Shown: one piece after another, positions 11,230 through 23,686 of the stretch
Layout: each line of letters starts with the position of its first letter
Numbering within the stretch: the stretch's first letter is position 1
Assembly: GCA_001972305.1 (NCBI GenBank)
Contig: BDDD01000349.1
Coordinates: forward strand, 148,336-212,335
Direction: 5' to 3'
DNA length: 64,000 bases
From: Cephalotus follicularis
Taxonomy: Eukaryota; Streptophyta; Magnoliopsida; Oxalidales; Cephalotaceae
The notes under the pieces: model-generated
What the model saw: the letters and a program-made list of their open reading frames with translations, nothing else
What the model was told of the DNA's origin: nothing
Databases searched by the model: none
Translations under genes and position numbers: made by a program

Positions 11230-12259
11230 CTAATAGTCCTCTCGACTATTCACAAGATGGCCCCGGTGTGAGCTCTCATCACCGCCGGATCGGCGTATCA
11301 CTATTGTCTCCGATCACAGACAAGGGTGTGGATTAAATGTCCACCCAAGATATTCTGCGACCATATAAATCTGTGAACACATTGCAACTTCGGCGGACCT
11401 CCTCGGAATCACTCGATATCCAGTCCACCTACACCCAGCCAATATTTCAGTCAGTCATAGTAAAGATCATATAGAGTCATTCATCCATCATTACGGGTGT
11501 GATGATCCCATATTGCGAACTGCGCCCATACGTCTCAATGCAGCTTTCACATGACCCAAAGACAACCCTTTTTCCAGCACCTGGCTAGTGCAAGGGAAGG
11601 AAAAAATCAAAGTCATGCAGCCACTACACAATGCATGCCAGCCGCTCAGGTCTAAGGATACAACATAGGCTAAGACCTACTAGTCGTCATAGACTATACA
11701 CTACCAAAAACAATAGGGATCCTATCGACAAGGCTAATGTCCATCCAGATAGGTCACCTACGTTGGGTCGGTTCAATATCATGCCTATTGCACGTACCCC
11801 GCATCAACTTTAGTGCCATCCAAAAGGCAATGAGAGAAGCTGCTTTCCATATGAGGGAGCAAGCATAATACGGCAAGTCTTTGCGATTCATCAATTCCCC
11901 AGAAAGTGAACCTATGACTTAGAACTTCTGTCTGAAGGGACTAAGGATTTCATTCTCATTACCTCTCTAGGCATGAGATCCAACCCCTCGGTGATAGGCT
12001 ACCATATGTGTAATCAGTTGACATGGCGATCAACTGATCCGCTTTTAACGGTTTGGGATATCACATACAGCTGGTTTGCCATTGTGAATATATATATGCA
12101 CAAAAGAACATAAATGGAACTTAGAAGGTAGGATTAGAGAGTAAAGTACATACATTCAACCAACCATAACCATGCATGGATTATTCCAACTAAGGAATGT
12201 ATCACATATGTACACCCAATTAGCCCCTTCATGGCTTGTAGGGACACCCAACTCCAACA
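11230..12259 (-). repeat. 3' LTR of D, part right of B copy 1
   Basis: It matches 29658-30195 in the 5' LTR and 34548-35045 plus 37507-38129 in the third copy. It ends with ACTCCAACA, so the LTR starts TGTTGGAGTTGG on its own strand, and the copia-type polypurine tract follows at once. The left remainder of this LTR lies outside the window, beyond B and A. Confidence 0.87.
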
Positions 12260-12272
12260 ATCTCCCACTTGG
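12260..12272 (-). other. Polypurine tract of D (copia type)
   Basis: The minus strand reads CCAAGTGGGAGAT next to the LTR, identical to the tract of element E at 46412-46424. This form is common in plant Ty1/copia elements. Confidence 0.88.
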
Positions 12273-12299
12273 CCCTAAATCCATGAAGACCTTACAACA

Positions 12300-15200
12300 T
12301 GAGCTTTTCGTACATTTGACTCTCTCAAGTACTGAATTGCTATTGGCATCGGTCAGTGGGTCTGCTAAGTTTGCTACCTTCACAAATCTCTTAATTTGAT
12401 CCCATTTCTCTGTATTACGATCACCATGATCATATGATCTAATCAATCAGGAACACGATTGTTGATTAAAATTATGGTGCGGTAATGATACCGCGGTTTC
12501 TGGGTTAGTGCAAAACCCTCCATCCTCATCACAGTCACCACAACTGGATTAACAACGGATTGGAACCACTAGAAGTTCACCATAGAACTTCCGCCTCCAA
12601 AACAACAACTTCAATGAGGTATTAAAGGTCATGACGTACTCAAATTGTACAATGGAGTATTTCAGCATCCTTTGCCTTAATCTCCTGCATCTCTTACAAC
12701 ACTAACTTTCAAGATATTAAAAAATATCCTTAAACGAATTCGTGATCGTCCAAATCACTTTAAACTGTAGAGTTCTCATAGCTCTTAAGTTTTAAATTTT
12801 CACTATATTCTCTATATGTCAAGTAGGGATACTGAGCTCTTCTCAGTTTAACTATTATCCTTATTAACAATTTCAAGTGCCAATCACTGGTATTAGGACT
12901 AAAAATCGACAAGCCACTATCTCGGGCATGTCTAATATTAGACACAGTACAAGGTATGACATCCATGATGAAGTCCACAGCCCACACTTATGGTTTCCTG
13001 TTCACGCGTGTCCTCTCCTCAATGTCTCTAAAGACATCCTCTCAAAAAGAAGAATTCCATGGCCAATTGGCAGTAGGCCATATTAATGGAATCCTTTTCG
13101 CCATACCACATCTGCTCCTTGCTGATGTACTAGCTTTGGGAAACCCAAGCAATCTACTCGATCTACTCTTTTGATCTTCATTCTCTAAAACGTAGAAAGC
13201 CTCCCCCAAATCCTTGATAGAGAAATTCTTGGTTCATTGTACTTACATGAACTGTACCATGTTAATGTACTTTAACCAAGACAGTGATATCTGAGTTATC
13301 CTATATCTGTTAGACATAAGGAACATCTATATCAAAAGATGTTTCAACTATGGGATGCTACCATAAAGTCAACCATAAACCTTTATAGCTTGCATTATCC
13401 GAGTGGACTTAAGCATATGCGATTTGCTAGTAAGTATAGTCAACCTCTCGTTACATTCTATACCCTTTTAGTGCTAATCACGCTTTAAAGGTTTGAACCT
13501 TTTCCATTTATGTCTATCTTTTCCTTAAAGATATTTATGCAACCAATGGGAATCCCGCCATTGGGAGAATTTACCAAGTACCACCCCTGGATGGCGTATA
13601 TGGTGTCCATTTCGGGTATCACGGCTGCATGCCACGCCCTAGAATTAGTGCTCTTCACCGGTCCATGTAGCTGATAAGCTTGTCATCCCTTGATGACGTA
13701 AGTTTTGTCAGTGTCATCGTTCTTTCAAGCGTTGTCAAAAACTTTGCCTATTATCCTCCATTGAGGATAGCCTTACTGAGAATTCATCTCAGATTTGGGA
13801 TCCCTTCCCAATATGTCTTAAGAGGATTTAACCTCTAATTCCTTATCATCATATGGTTATTCACACGGTAGTAACTTCCGTAGTTATACCTTGCTCTCAC
13901 CGTTATTTGTAACCAGGTATTCCCTCCTTGGGAATATACAGTATGCGACACAAAACTTTTGTTAGCTGGGATACGCGTAACAAAAACTTTTGTTCGCTAG
14001 GATGGTGAAATGATATCATTAGCTCTTCTTAAGATATCCCACAACCAAAAATGATCCATTCATGCCTCCGGCTTAGAAAGTCTCCACCTTCTAATACAAG
14101 CTGGACAGCCTTTAACCCTCTTGGTTTAGGCTGGGTTTCCTCCATGTATGATCTCCTTATCATATGATTTCCTCATGACATCGGAGGGGACGAATTTTGA
14201 GGAATCCAAATTTGGATATGTATTGCCCTGTGCAATGTATAACCCAGAAGGAGATACGAAGTTGTATAAAAGATATCATGTATTGGACCTTTTCCACAAA
14301 GTCCATATGCTTCATACGGATAAACCATTCCCATATGGTTTTTCCCGGAGATGTCCATATGGAGAGAAAGTCCCATTATCTCTCATAATCTTTTATTATT
14401 TTGTTCTTTATTGAATTGTTAATGCAATGGTTATAACTTAGATTCTCTTTAAACCACATGCTCCTTGCACTAACTAGAATATTGTTATGTATGAGAATAA
14501 AGAATTTACCACAATTTGAGCCCCTTGCTCATCTTATACAATTTGAAACAAAGTTTCTTGCAATATTCTATATATAAGAATCCAGTATATATCCATTTGC
14601 AATAATAAACAATTCATTACGCCTATCCAACCAGTCTGAATCCCAATATTCATCACCATGTCGTATATCCACAACTTTAATAGCTCCTTGTTGCCTAGCT
14701 TCTCTTACCCTCTTGCATAGAGATATCAATGTGAGTGTAATAACCTGAGTTCCTTACTCACGTTCAACTTACATTGTAAGCTAGTAAGTAAGAGTGGAAG
14801 TATCTTCAACTGAGGTACTTTCACATGTGCATTTAAGTAACAATTACAGTTTCCCTTTTTAATTCCTTGCTTCCCACGGCAAGCATTCTCCTTGTGATCC
14901 TTTCATTAATGGCATCCCCAAGCACTCCTTGTGTGTTACCCTTTTATCTTGTAAGGCTCCTTGCCTTTAGAACATGATCCCATGATCTATCCCTCTCGGA
15001 TGTTGTCCCATCTGCCGCCTTTAGAGCCAAACAACTCTCTTAGTTGTGTAAGGATGACCTTAAGGTTTCCATGTGAGCTCATTATTCATGCAACCATTTG
15101 ACCTCCTTGGTCTTGTCACTCTCTGACATGTTTGCATGAATGGTTAGGAATATTCAGTCATCACATGAGAGTCTCTCATGCTCATGAGTATCAAGCGTAC

Positions 15201-15300
15201 CTAACGCTGCCATTACTTGAAATTGGACCATTAAACTTATATGTGTGGTGTTGATTGCCAATTGAGTAAGATTGAGTATGCCTAACAACCTATATAGAGA
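12300..15300 (-). pseudogene. D pol/gag relic (RNase H, RT, integrase order), heavily decayed
   Basis: No long frame survives, but nucleotide matches to element E place the domains. Near 12340-12400 is a copia RNase H end (NLADPLTD). Near 12900-13100 is the RT-RNase H junction, with words shared with E at 47040-47200. Near 14040-14400 is the integrase (shared with E at 48340-48600; a decayed WGYALEI-like segment). About 3 kb remains where E has 3.7 kb, so pieces are lost. Not functional. Confidence 0.75.
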
Positions 15301-17195
15301 AAATATGAGAGAAGTATTTGCAGATTATTCCAATTAATGTTATTACCATAATCCTTGGCCTTTAGTAATTATGGCTACTCCCACTATTCTAATCGTATTC
15401 CACACCTCCTATGTGGAACTCTAGAAGCCTCTCGCCTCCTAGTGGGAATCAAAATCTATCCAGCATACTATGGTCCCGATTGTGGCCGTGCAAACCATAA
15501 TACCTAAATAGGCAGACGCCAGCGCAAATTTACATTAGGACCTCTTGCCCTTCATGTAAGATCCGATACAAGATTCGGCTTCCGGGCCCCTATGGTCTAT
15601 GCTGTGGCATGATGGTAACCATAATCCCGGTATAAGTCAAACCCACAATTCTCAAAGAAATAAACCCGTTTTGACACCCACACGATGTGGCCTGTCAGAG
15701 TATCAAAACATGGTCATTTCCTCCCAGTACGACCCCTGTACTGAAATTAAATAGAAATTTTCATACGGAGGACCTCAGTTGTGGCTGGTGCCATCCCCAA
15801 TATATCCACACCATTCAACGAAGATGATGGAAGGCCAACAACAGGGCAACCATATGCCCTACCGCTTATGGACTTATTATTTCTAGGTTGGATGAATTTG
15901 ATGGTCTCATCAAGTTTTATATTAGCCAAGCCATTTTTAAGATTCATTTTAATCATCCAATCCATTTAGAACGGCTTACATGCTTGGACGTGTTTGTAAA
16001 AAGAAAACATCCATCTCGTGCACCCTAAAAGTGGCCTGACTTGGGACTGAAACTATTAGTGACCACGCAAGCCAACATGATCCCTTGGTCTCCTAGGTGT
16101 ACTAATTTAAATTACATTATTACAAATGCTACCATGCATACATGGTCTTTAATTGGTCTTGCAATCTTCTTGATCCTCTCTTTAATCTCCATTGCACCTT
16201 TTCTAGAAACTTATACTGGGTGTACAGAATAAAAAGAAAAAGAGATACAAAAGAGGGAGAAGAGATTTCTATTTTACCATGAATAACATTAATAACAAGA
16301 AAATTAATATGGCGCACGCAGGCAACCTTATTACAGACCATATGAATTCCAAGCATAATAATGAATTTAAATCATCCACGAAAGAAACCAAAAAACTAGG
16401 TCAAGTCCCAAAGCCTACCAGCATGCATAAGAAATTCAAAAAATATAACCAACATATTTAATGAATAAACACGTAAACAAATTTAATATTTAATGACTCG
16501 TCGGTTTTACTAACGACTGACTAGGAATGCAACTCCCACTGAATTAATTAAAATACAGTGTCCCTTAATGTAATCTCTTACAACATTTAATCTCATGGCT
16601 CTTCCATGTGATTTGATTGGCTGAATAAAAGAGAGAATAATGCAATTAAATATTAGTAAACTAATATTTATATTCTTCTCGAATATCATATTTCCTCTTG
16701 AAATATATATTGCATTATATTAATAAATTGAGTGCATAAGTGAATTAAATTTCTACTCGAAACACACTGGTGTGTGCCTGTCCTTTTAATAGCCAGGTTA
16801 TCTGCCAGATAAACTATACTAACCAGTACAGAAAGTCTTACCAGAAAGAATCCACACAACCAGTTTTTCAAGAAAAATTACAATCACTTTATAAATCCAC
16901 TTTTAATGACTTCTTAAGGTCCGTTCGAGATCCTAAATCGTACATCGGATTTTTGAATGCTCCCATGCATCTCAAATACCCTATGTACTAATCTTCGGCT
17001 CATTGAACTAGCCATCAATTAGTCCTTTACACCAGTTCACCCAATTGACAAAAACAAATAGAATGAGCAACATTCCAATTGAACCAAAATTGCCAATTGC
17101 ACTCTAGGGACGAAATTGCAACAAAACCGTCAAGGCACAAAGTTAATCTACAAGCCACTAGATATCAAGAAACAGGTTCGACTATAGCTCATTAG
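15300..17195 (-). other. Untranslated leader of D
   Basis: About 1.9 kb between the gag relic and the primer site without coding potential. Part of it (about 15360-15700) matches the leader of E at about 50225-50600 well, including a CCACACCTCC word and a TTTTGRCACCCACACG word. It is therefore a conserved untranslated part of this copia family. Short frames at 15747-16991 are chance frames. Confidence 0.7.
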
Positions 17196-17209
17196 GCTCT
17201 CCGATACCA
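17196..17209 (-). other. Primer binding site of D (tRNA-iMet like)
   Basis: The minus strand reads TGGTATCGGAGAGC, two bases inside the LTR. It differs slightly from TGGTATCAGAGC, either by decay or by use of a variant. Confidence 0.78.
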
Positions 17210-18011
17210 CTTGTCGGGAACCCCACCTAGGGGTAGAGGGCTCGGAACGCAGAGGAAGGAAAAACAAACTCAATTATGGGCATTAGATGTATAGGGTGAT
17301 CAATTTTAATTTTCAATCAAATGATTGATCCCCAAGATATGGGTTACCCTACGAGATGTCCATAATTGTCCCAATAAGCCTAGGAACCCTAATAGAGCAT
17401 GTAGCCAAACCTCAAAACCAATCTAAGCATAACGGAGAAATAGGTTTGGAGTAAGAGTTGCCATAAACTCTCACATTAGTCACAAACAATTGCATTATGG
17501 GAACACACACAATCCCTAAACAATTGACGCACAAACCTGAACCAAGAGCAATCCCTAACACTAAGGAATCGCAATGGTTCCTCCATGAAACCAGGGGGTT
17601 CGGCCAGGGTAGGCATACAAAAGCAACAATGCGAAACAACATGATAAGCACCCTAGCATGCCAACCACAACAAAACCACATACCCATTCATCATGGGTTT
17701 GGCTGGGGTTGGCAAACCCTAACCCTAATATGAATCCACAAAGGGGGAAACAAGAAATTGGTTACCTCAAGTGATGGGTCCTTCCTTCAAGAGCTCCCTC
17801 ATCACTTTAATTCTAAATCCTCTATTAATGCTCCAAGCTCCTCCTTGATCCACGCACAAGGAAGATGATGATGGAGGTTTGAGTGTTTATCCTACACTAT
17901 CAACTCAATAGATAAAGATGAGATGCAAGGAACAAATCATCTCCACCTATATTGAGCTTTGAGGGGTGAAAGGATGGTTGAAAATGGCATATTTTTTATC
18001 CAGCCGATATT

Positions 18012-18502
18012 GGCGTCGACGCCTAACCAATGGCGTCAACGCATACACTACCAGATCAAAGAGAGAAGAAGAGAAAATAGCCAGGGAAGAGAGAGAGAGA
18101 GAGAGAGAAATATATCATTTCTCTTCATGTGTGTTTGACCAATCATACCTCTTGTCTTATATACTATCTCATTTTCGCGTCAACGCCACGCGTCTCATAT
18201 TATCTAGGAGTCAACGCCATGGATAAGATGAAACAGGCATCTAGTATCATTTGTCTTCACGTAGAGGCCTAAAACCCATTGTGTCAACACGTAAACCTAC
18301 TGGTTTCTAAATCAACAATGCCATGCTCTCCATAGCGTTAATGTCCAATGGCTCAATCCAGTTACGGCGTCGACGTGTACCCCTCATGGCGTCGACATGT
18401 AAAGCTACTGGTTTTGTCAGCGTCAACGTAATCGATTCTCGTTAATGCCCATCAACTCAATTGGACATGGCATCAATGCATGATCTTCATGGCATCGATG
18501 CC
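18012..18502. repeat. Clusters of GCGTCGACGC-type words in the D LTR
   Basis: About a dozen copies, for example GGCGTCGACGCC at 18012-18023 and decayed forms such as GCGTCAACGC and GGCATCGATGCC. Copies occur on both sides of the TATA-like word at 18156-18164. This is a copia LTR, so the words are shared with unrelated gypsy LTRs. Confidence 0.8.
18156..18164 (-). promoter_or_regulatory. TATA-like element of the D LTR
   Basis: The minus strand reads GTATATAAG, about 600 bp from the B insertion site, with GA-rich DNA beside it. Inference only. Confidence 0.5.
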
Positions 18503-18973
18503 TAAGACAAAGATGAGACAATTCTCTTCTATTTTAAACCCTTTTGCTTGGAATATTTCATCGTGGCAGTGCATGGACCTAAATACATCATATGAAATAC
18601 TCAGTAGCTATGCAACATCCTCTCGATGTTGTCCTTTCACTAAATGACATGTGTCCCTCACACGTTAACATGTTCAAAGTTAGGTAGGACCCATAAAGCA
18701 TGGTCAATACCTGCTATGCTGATAACTTTCTCAGAACATCCCGAGTCTGATATGACCATCCTAATTGTAACGCCCGGGATTTTCGTTTTTCTAATATTGT
18801 ATTTTCCCATTTTTAAATTGTCACAAATTAATGAGAATGGAGGAGTTCCCGACTTTGATGATGGTTTCCCTTTTATAATGTTGATTTTTGGAAGAGAAGA
18901 ACGATGGAAATGTTCAAAGTGCATGTTAAGTCAAAACAACGCTATATTGGGTCAAAAGCGACTCCTTAATGTA

Positions 18974-19066
18974 AGCGTCGACGCCTAACCAATTAAAACA
19001 TGTGCCAAGAAAAACGCATATAAGCGTTGATGCCATTGCATGAAAAAGGTTAAAGCGTCGACACTG
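18974..19066. repeat. Cluster 1 of GCGTCGACGC words, B copy 2
   Basis: AAGCGTCGACGCC, AAGCGTTGATGCC and AAGCGTCGACACT within 93 bp, about 200 bp from the LTR 5' end. The second cluster, 20028-20228, lies about 1 kb downstream. Confidence 0.78.
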
Positions 19067-20027
19067 CATGCAAACCTGTGACACTTTATATGCTGGTAAG
19101 TGTGTGATACGTGTTGATTAACTCTGCAAGGTGGCATTTAACCAGCATGGGGATTGAAGCAGGGTAAGGGGGACATGTCAAATGCACTAAGGATGTGTCT
19201 CCAACCCTTTAAATGCAAAAGGGAGGTGTCACTCCACCTGGAAACCTGCAAAATGAATGAAATGGAACAAAACAGTAAAGGAAAGGAAAAACACCTGTGT
19301 GTGCATGCAATGGGCCAGAGAAGGAAGAGAGATTTATGATCATCATAAAACAATTCCCTCTTCACTCCTCCCTACCCTAAACACCGTGAAAGAGAGAAAT
19401 ACAAAGAGAGATAAGACACATGGGAGAGAAACTGAGAGGAGAGAACCATTTTCCTCCATTGTTGAGCCAAGATAGAGCTTGGGACTTGGACAGAAGCTGG
19501 TGGCTCGAACTAGGGGCAACCAAACCGAACCTGGGAGCTCAAAGTTACTGGATTGAGGTAAAAAAGGGGTGTACTTTTGGCTTCTAACTTGGAGCCAGAG
19601 GTAGGGGGAATTATACTTGTAAATTCGAGTTCAAAATTGCTGTTTGTTCATTGGTGATATGCTGGATTTTCCATGATTGTTTTGGACAGATTTTGGTTAC
19701 GGGATTGATGCTTTGATAAGCTAGATATGCAATCTGTTATTGCATGTCAATTTTGGATGTATATCAAACTGATTTGCATGATTATTGATCTTGAACCTAA
19801 CTGATTTTATTGGACGAAAGAGACAGCAATTCTGGGCTAGTATAAATGATTGCATGTTGATATGGATGGATTGAGATTGCTGGATTGTTGTTATGGCTAC
19901 TACGATATGCAAACTGATCATGCACGTGTTCCCTAAGTAGATAATTGGACTGGAATTGCATGTGTATTTGACTGTAGTTTCTGGTTTTGCAATAAGCCGA
20001 GGATGACGATAATCTAGGCACGTAACT

Positions 20028-20228
20028 GTCGACGCTCACGTTATAAGCGTCGACGGTTTGGACTGTAAAACGCAGTATTATTACTAAATGCATATTAAAC
20101 GTCGACGCCATGGTTTTTAGTGTGAATTTAGGCATTATAAACGTCGACGCTTGAGGTCCTACCACAAGGTGTCGATGCTAAAGGTAAATCGCCGACGCTC
20201 AGGTTTCCTTATCTTGAAGCGTCGACGC
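20028..20228. repeat. Cluster 2 of GCGTCGACGC words, B copy 2
   Basis: About eight copies such as CTGTCGACGCTC, AAGCGTCGACGG, AACGTCGACGCC and GCGTCGACGCC. It matches the cluster at 9608-9922 in B copy 1 but has kept more exact GTCGAC cores. Confidence 0.8.
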
Positions 20229-21650
20229 CAAAGATAACTGGTGACGCGAAGATTACCATTGGAAAGCGCTGACGCTATGGAGATGAGAGTTGACACTTAG
20301 AGGACATAAGTGTCAATCCCCAGATGATAAACTGTCACACCCCGGTTTTCCAAACGTCATATAAGTGGTAGCAATTAACATAAAATAATCCGGCTTATCA
20401 AATTTTACAATAAATTTAAACCTTTTAAAACAGATATATCAGTTGCGGAAGCCTTTAATATAAGCTGAACTAACAATGTAACACACATCCCATACTACGT
20501 GCTACAACGAAACAAACATCATTGTTAATTGCTCACGAAACGGAGCGTGAATTAACCTTCATTTTAACCATAGATATCTCCCATAGAGAAGTTCACATAT
20601 ATAAATCAATACCCAAAACATTTTTTGGAAACCCAAATACAAATTATCCAAATTGAACAAGTACAAGTTATCATCCTCTCCAACATGAGTAGGATTATCA
20701 TAATACAATTTAGCTTAAACAACCTTCAAATGTCAGCTCCCAGAAATAGCCTTAACCGCACTTGTCCGATTGCCTCCGTCAATCTGAAATAGTAGGGGCT
20801 TAGCCTTTGTCCTCAGTCGGCTAAGTATAATTACATTTTGGGATCAAGTAATGAATGACATGAAATGAATGCATTCATGATGCAGTACCCAATAGGGTTT
20901 AGTAACCCAAACAAGCCATCACAAGTAATTAACAAATAAAAATACTTGCAACCAAAACATCCCAAATGGGCATCAGTCCTTTTAACATAGATTACAGTTT
21001 TCAGCTACTCACCCAACAGGGTTTAGTAGTTATCAAAATTTCACAGTCCTTTTCAAGTAATTTATAAGTATAAATTCTTGAAACATATATATATTTTTTG
21101 CACAAATATACAATGGTCCCTTTTCAATCCATTTCAAGTAGTTTTAGTGTATTATAAAATACTTGAAACAATACATTAAAAAATGTACTCCAATCGTTCG
21201 AAAATACTCATGTCCGTTTAACTTAATTTTAATTATGTGAAATCGTTTTGCAATCCTTTTTGGAAAATACACATTTCCATCACAATCCGTTTCCAAGTAA
21301 ATTATTATGTCTAAAGTACTTGATAACATTACATTTATTCAAAATGTATAACTAGTCCTTTTGTACAGTACCTAATTCTTCGAAAATACTTATTTTTGTA
21401 TACATAATTTTAATCATCGGAATCATTTTCACAATCCTCTTGGGAAAATATATATTCACATATTTCCACACAACCATCATATACACATTTCTTAAATTAA
21501 ATTCATTTAAGAAATCATGCGATATTGCATCAAATCAATTCACAGTAGTATGTAATGCAACCATATGCTCAAACATGCCTAGAGTCATTTCTAGAATCGT
21601 TCCGGAGCTAAGGGGTCAAAAATGGGTCAAACCGAACAAACCAGGAGGAA

Positions 21651-22201
21651 AGACGTCGATGTCTTTCCTCAACGCGTCGATGTTTATTTCCCCAAAAGCG
21701 TCGAGGTTCATCTTCAAGGTCAGTGCTGTCAACAGTATGAATCGCGTCGATGTTTTTTCTATAGGCGTCGAAGTCTTCAAGCCAAAACCCTTAGGCGTCG
21801 ATGTTTATCTCAACGCATTGACATTTAAGGTAGGAACCTTAACACGTCCTCGCGTTATGTGCAAGTCCCGATGTATAGAAACCACAGACGTCGATGCCTT
21901 CCATAGATGTCGATGTTTAAGTGGTACCAGGAGGTATCAATTCAACCAAACTCCATGTCAAGGAAGAATTCATCCTCCATCCCCGCATGCACTTTCCAGG
22001 TACACCACTTACGGCGTAACGCGCACAACAGGTTATTTATGTGTATAACCAAATCATTAACCCATCAAAGTCCACAAGTCCAAAAGTAGACATTGCAGTT
22101 CTGCAATTGTTTGAAAAAGACATCGATGCTTAACCAAGACATCGACGTCTATTGCCTTATCGCATAAAGACATCGATGGTTATCACAAAAGCATCGACGT
22201 T
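21651..22201. repeat. Cluster 1 of ACGTCGATG/GCGTCGATG words, C 3' LTR
   Basis: At least twelve copies of RCGTCGATG, many followed by TTT or TCTT (for example GACGTCGATGTC, GGCGTCGATG, ACATCGACG). The irregular spacing of 15-60 bp and unique sequence between copies rule out a simple satellite. Confidence 0.83.
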
Positions 22202-22963
22202 TAAGAGTCCAGAACACTGTCTCTTCCATACCACAACCAAACAGGAACATAAAATCCAATTATACATGTAGTCTAACATGGGATTCATAAAGAATTCAAC
22301 ATGCATGCATAATCCACTTAACCAGGTGTTCATATCATCAAACAAACATCCAACCCAACTCCAAAACAGGCATGCAATTCATGCATTTTATTCATGGCAA
22401 GACATTAGTTTGAACTCAAAAGTGCACATATACTTCCCCTACCTCTGGTTTCAAGTTAAAAACCTTGAAAGTCCACCTCTTTGTGTTCCAAGAATTGTCC
22501 ACAGCAGCTCCAAGGTTGTCTTGTTACTGCAAGTTATCAGCTCCAAGTTTCCCTAAGCTCCACAGGTCCAGTAATGGTGGAACTCCCTCTTCACACTCAC
22601 TGTTTCTTTCTTTCCTCTCCTTAGGTGTTTTAAACGAGAGAGAGGGGTGGGAATGGGGTTGTTCTTATGCAGATGGTTCCCTCTCCCTCTTCCTCTCTGC
22701 ACTAAATGAACTCTCGTGTTCTATCCCTCTTCCCCACTCACTTTATGCATTCTAACCTTGTTTCTTTCTCTTCTTTTGCAGGTTGCATGCATGATAACAC
22801 TTGTTACATTCTCCACCCTTCTTCAGTCATGCAGGTCAGGGGGGGTCAGTATGCATGCCCAACACGTCCCACTTAGTGTCCCAAGATGCCTGCAATAAGC
22901 CTAGAATTGCCCCCTCTTTGCACATTATTATGTCAGTTCATAATGTGACTGATATCCTTTTTA

Positions 22964-23114
22964 AAGACATCGATGTCTTCCTCAGACGTCGAAGTCTTTT
23001 CCTCTTTTGTACAAGGGTGTTGATGCCTTCGTCTGCATCGACGTGCATGTGCATGCATTTACGTGCACCCCTTGTTCCCATAGGCGTCGACGTCTTTACA
23101 ATGACATCGACGCG
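22964..23114. repeat. Cluster 2 of ACGTCGATG words, C 3' LTR
   Basis: About seven copies in 150 bp, including GGCGTCGACGTC and GACATCGACGCG, 200-350 bp from the LTR end. Confidence 0.82.
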
Positions 23115-23316
23115 TTTGGTCCAAAACTGCACCGTTTTGCCTCTAATTGCATCTTTTAGAATTTCTTTAATATCCCCATCATTCCTTGTTCCAAAATCTA
23201 ATCTTTTAAATTTGGAAAGCATCATTTAAATAAAAATTTATGCCATTCTCATTAATTCAAACATAATATTTCAATAAAATTGAAATATTACATTGTCCAA
23301 AATCTCGGGCGTTACA

Positions 23317-23334
23317 ATCCACCCTCCTTCAAAG
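23317..23334 (-). other. Polypurine tract of element C
   Basis: The minus strand reads TTTGAAGGAGGGTGGAT directly inside the left LTR, nearly the same as in A and G. Confidence 0.85.
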
Positions 23335-23686
23335 AAATTCGTCCTCAAATTTCCTTAATATACTCTGGATGATTAAGGGTATCATCCTTAGTCATCTCAT
23401 AACTTTTCCGTCAACTTCGTGCCACAAGTAACTTCTTCTTAACGATCTTGACTCCTCTCGAAGTCTCATTCACGAGATTCAACCTAAGCGATGGTCGCTC
23501 ATTCTCTCGATCGTTCGAACCACCGTTCGATCATTCATTAGACTATTACGTCAATGTTCATTTATCCTTGTACTTACTAGTTTAGCCTCTGAAGGTTCTA
23601 GTTTAATACCCATAACGTTCACTGAATCATGACTTTAGGTCGTCCAGTAATTCAAGTACAATTTCAATATATGATAAAACAATGCA
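23335..23686 (-). pseudogene. Integrase-end remnant joined to gag in element C
   Basis: A stretch near 23400-23510 reads like the integrase segment of A at 2570-2670 (LLAA..SRQ...KKKLL region) after many changes. Beyond it, up to the gag end, no known domain is visible. It marks the 3' side of the deletion that removed about 3.5 kb of pol. Confidence 0.6.

Larger units (their letters stand above)
17212..18765 (-). repeat. 5' LTR of D, part left of B copy 2
   Basis: Starts TGTCGGGAACCCC on the plus strand next to the primer site. It matches the third D LTR from about 33470 to 34547. The last five bases, CTAAT (18761-18765), are the target duplication of B. Long AT-rich and GA-rich stretches, no gene. 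Confidence 0.87.
20333..23316 (-). repeat. 3' LTR of element C (2984 bp)
   Basis: Runs TGTCACACCCCGG...GGGCGTTACA on the plus strand. Compared with the right LTR it lacks about 347 bp after position 20888, the part that holds a degenerate minisatellite there. The TATA-like word (minus strand GCATAAGAAC, about 22665-22674) lies between its two palindrome clusters. The many small frames (for example 21440-22048 and 22801-23229) are chance frames. Confidence 0.93.

Noticed and set aside
9182..18765. B copy 1 and B copy 2 as the two LTRs of one Tekay element with D as its inside
   Set aside because: The DNA after both B copies is the same D LTR sequence and no gypsy primer site or polypurine tract adjoins them; they are separate solo LTRs.
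11230..18766. Two independent insertions of B at the same base of D
   Set aside because: Possible, but same orientation, same target bases and both solo LTRs make one insertion copied by retrotransposition far more likely.
21440..22048. 202-codon frame in the C LTR
   Set aside because: It runs through the palindrome cluster, so its repeated Asp-Val/Val-Asp stems from the GTCGATG word; the matching frame in the other LTR (26429-26830) is broken.
22801..23229. 142-codon frame and its partner at 27740-28237
   Set aside because: Both lie in LTR DNA of element C with no start context, no domain and no conservation beyond LTR identity.
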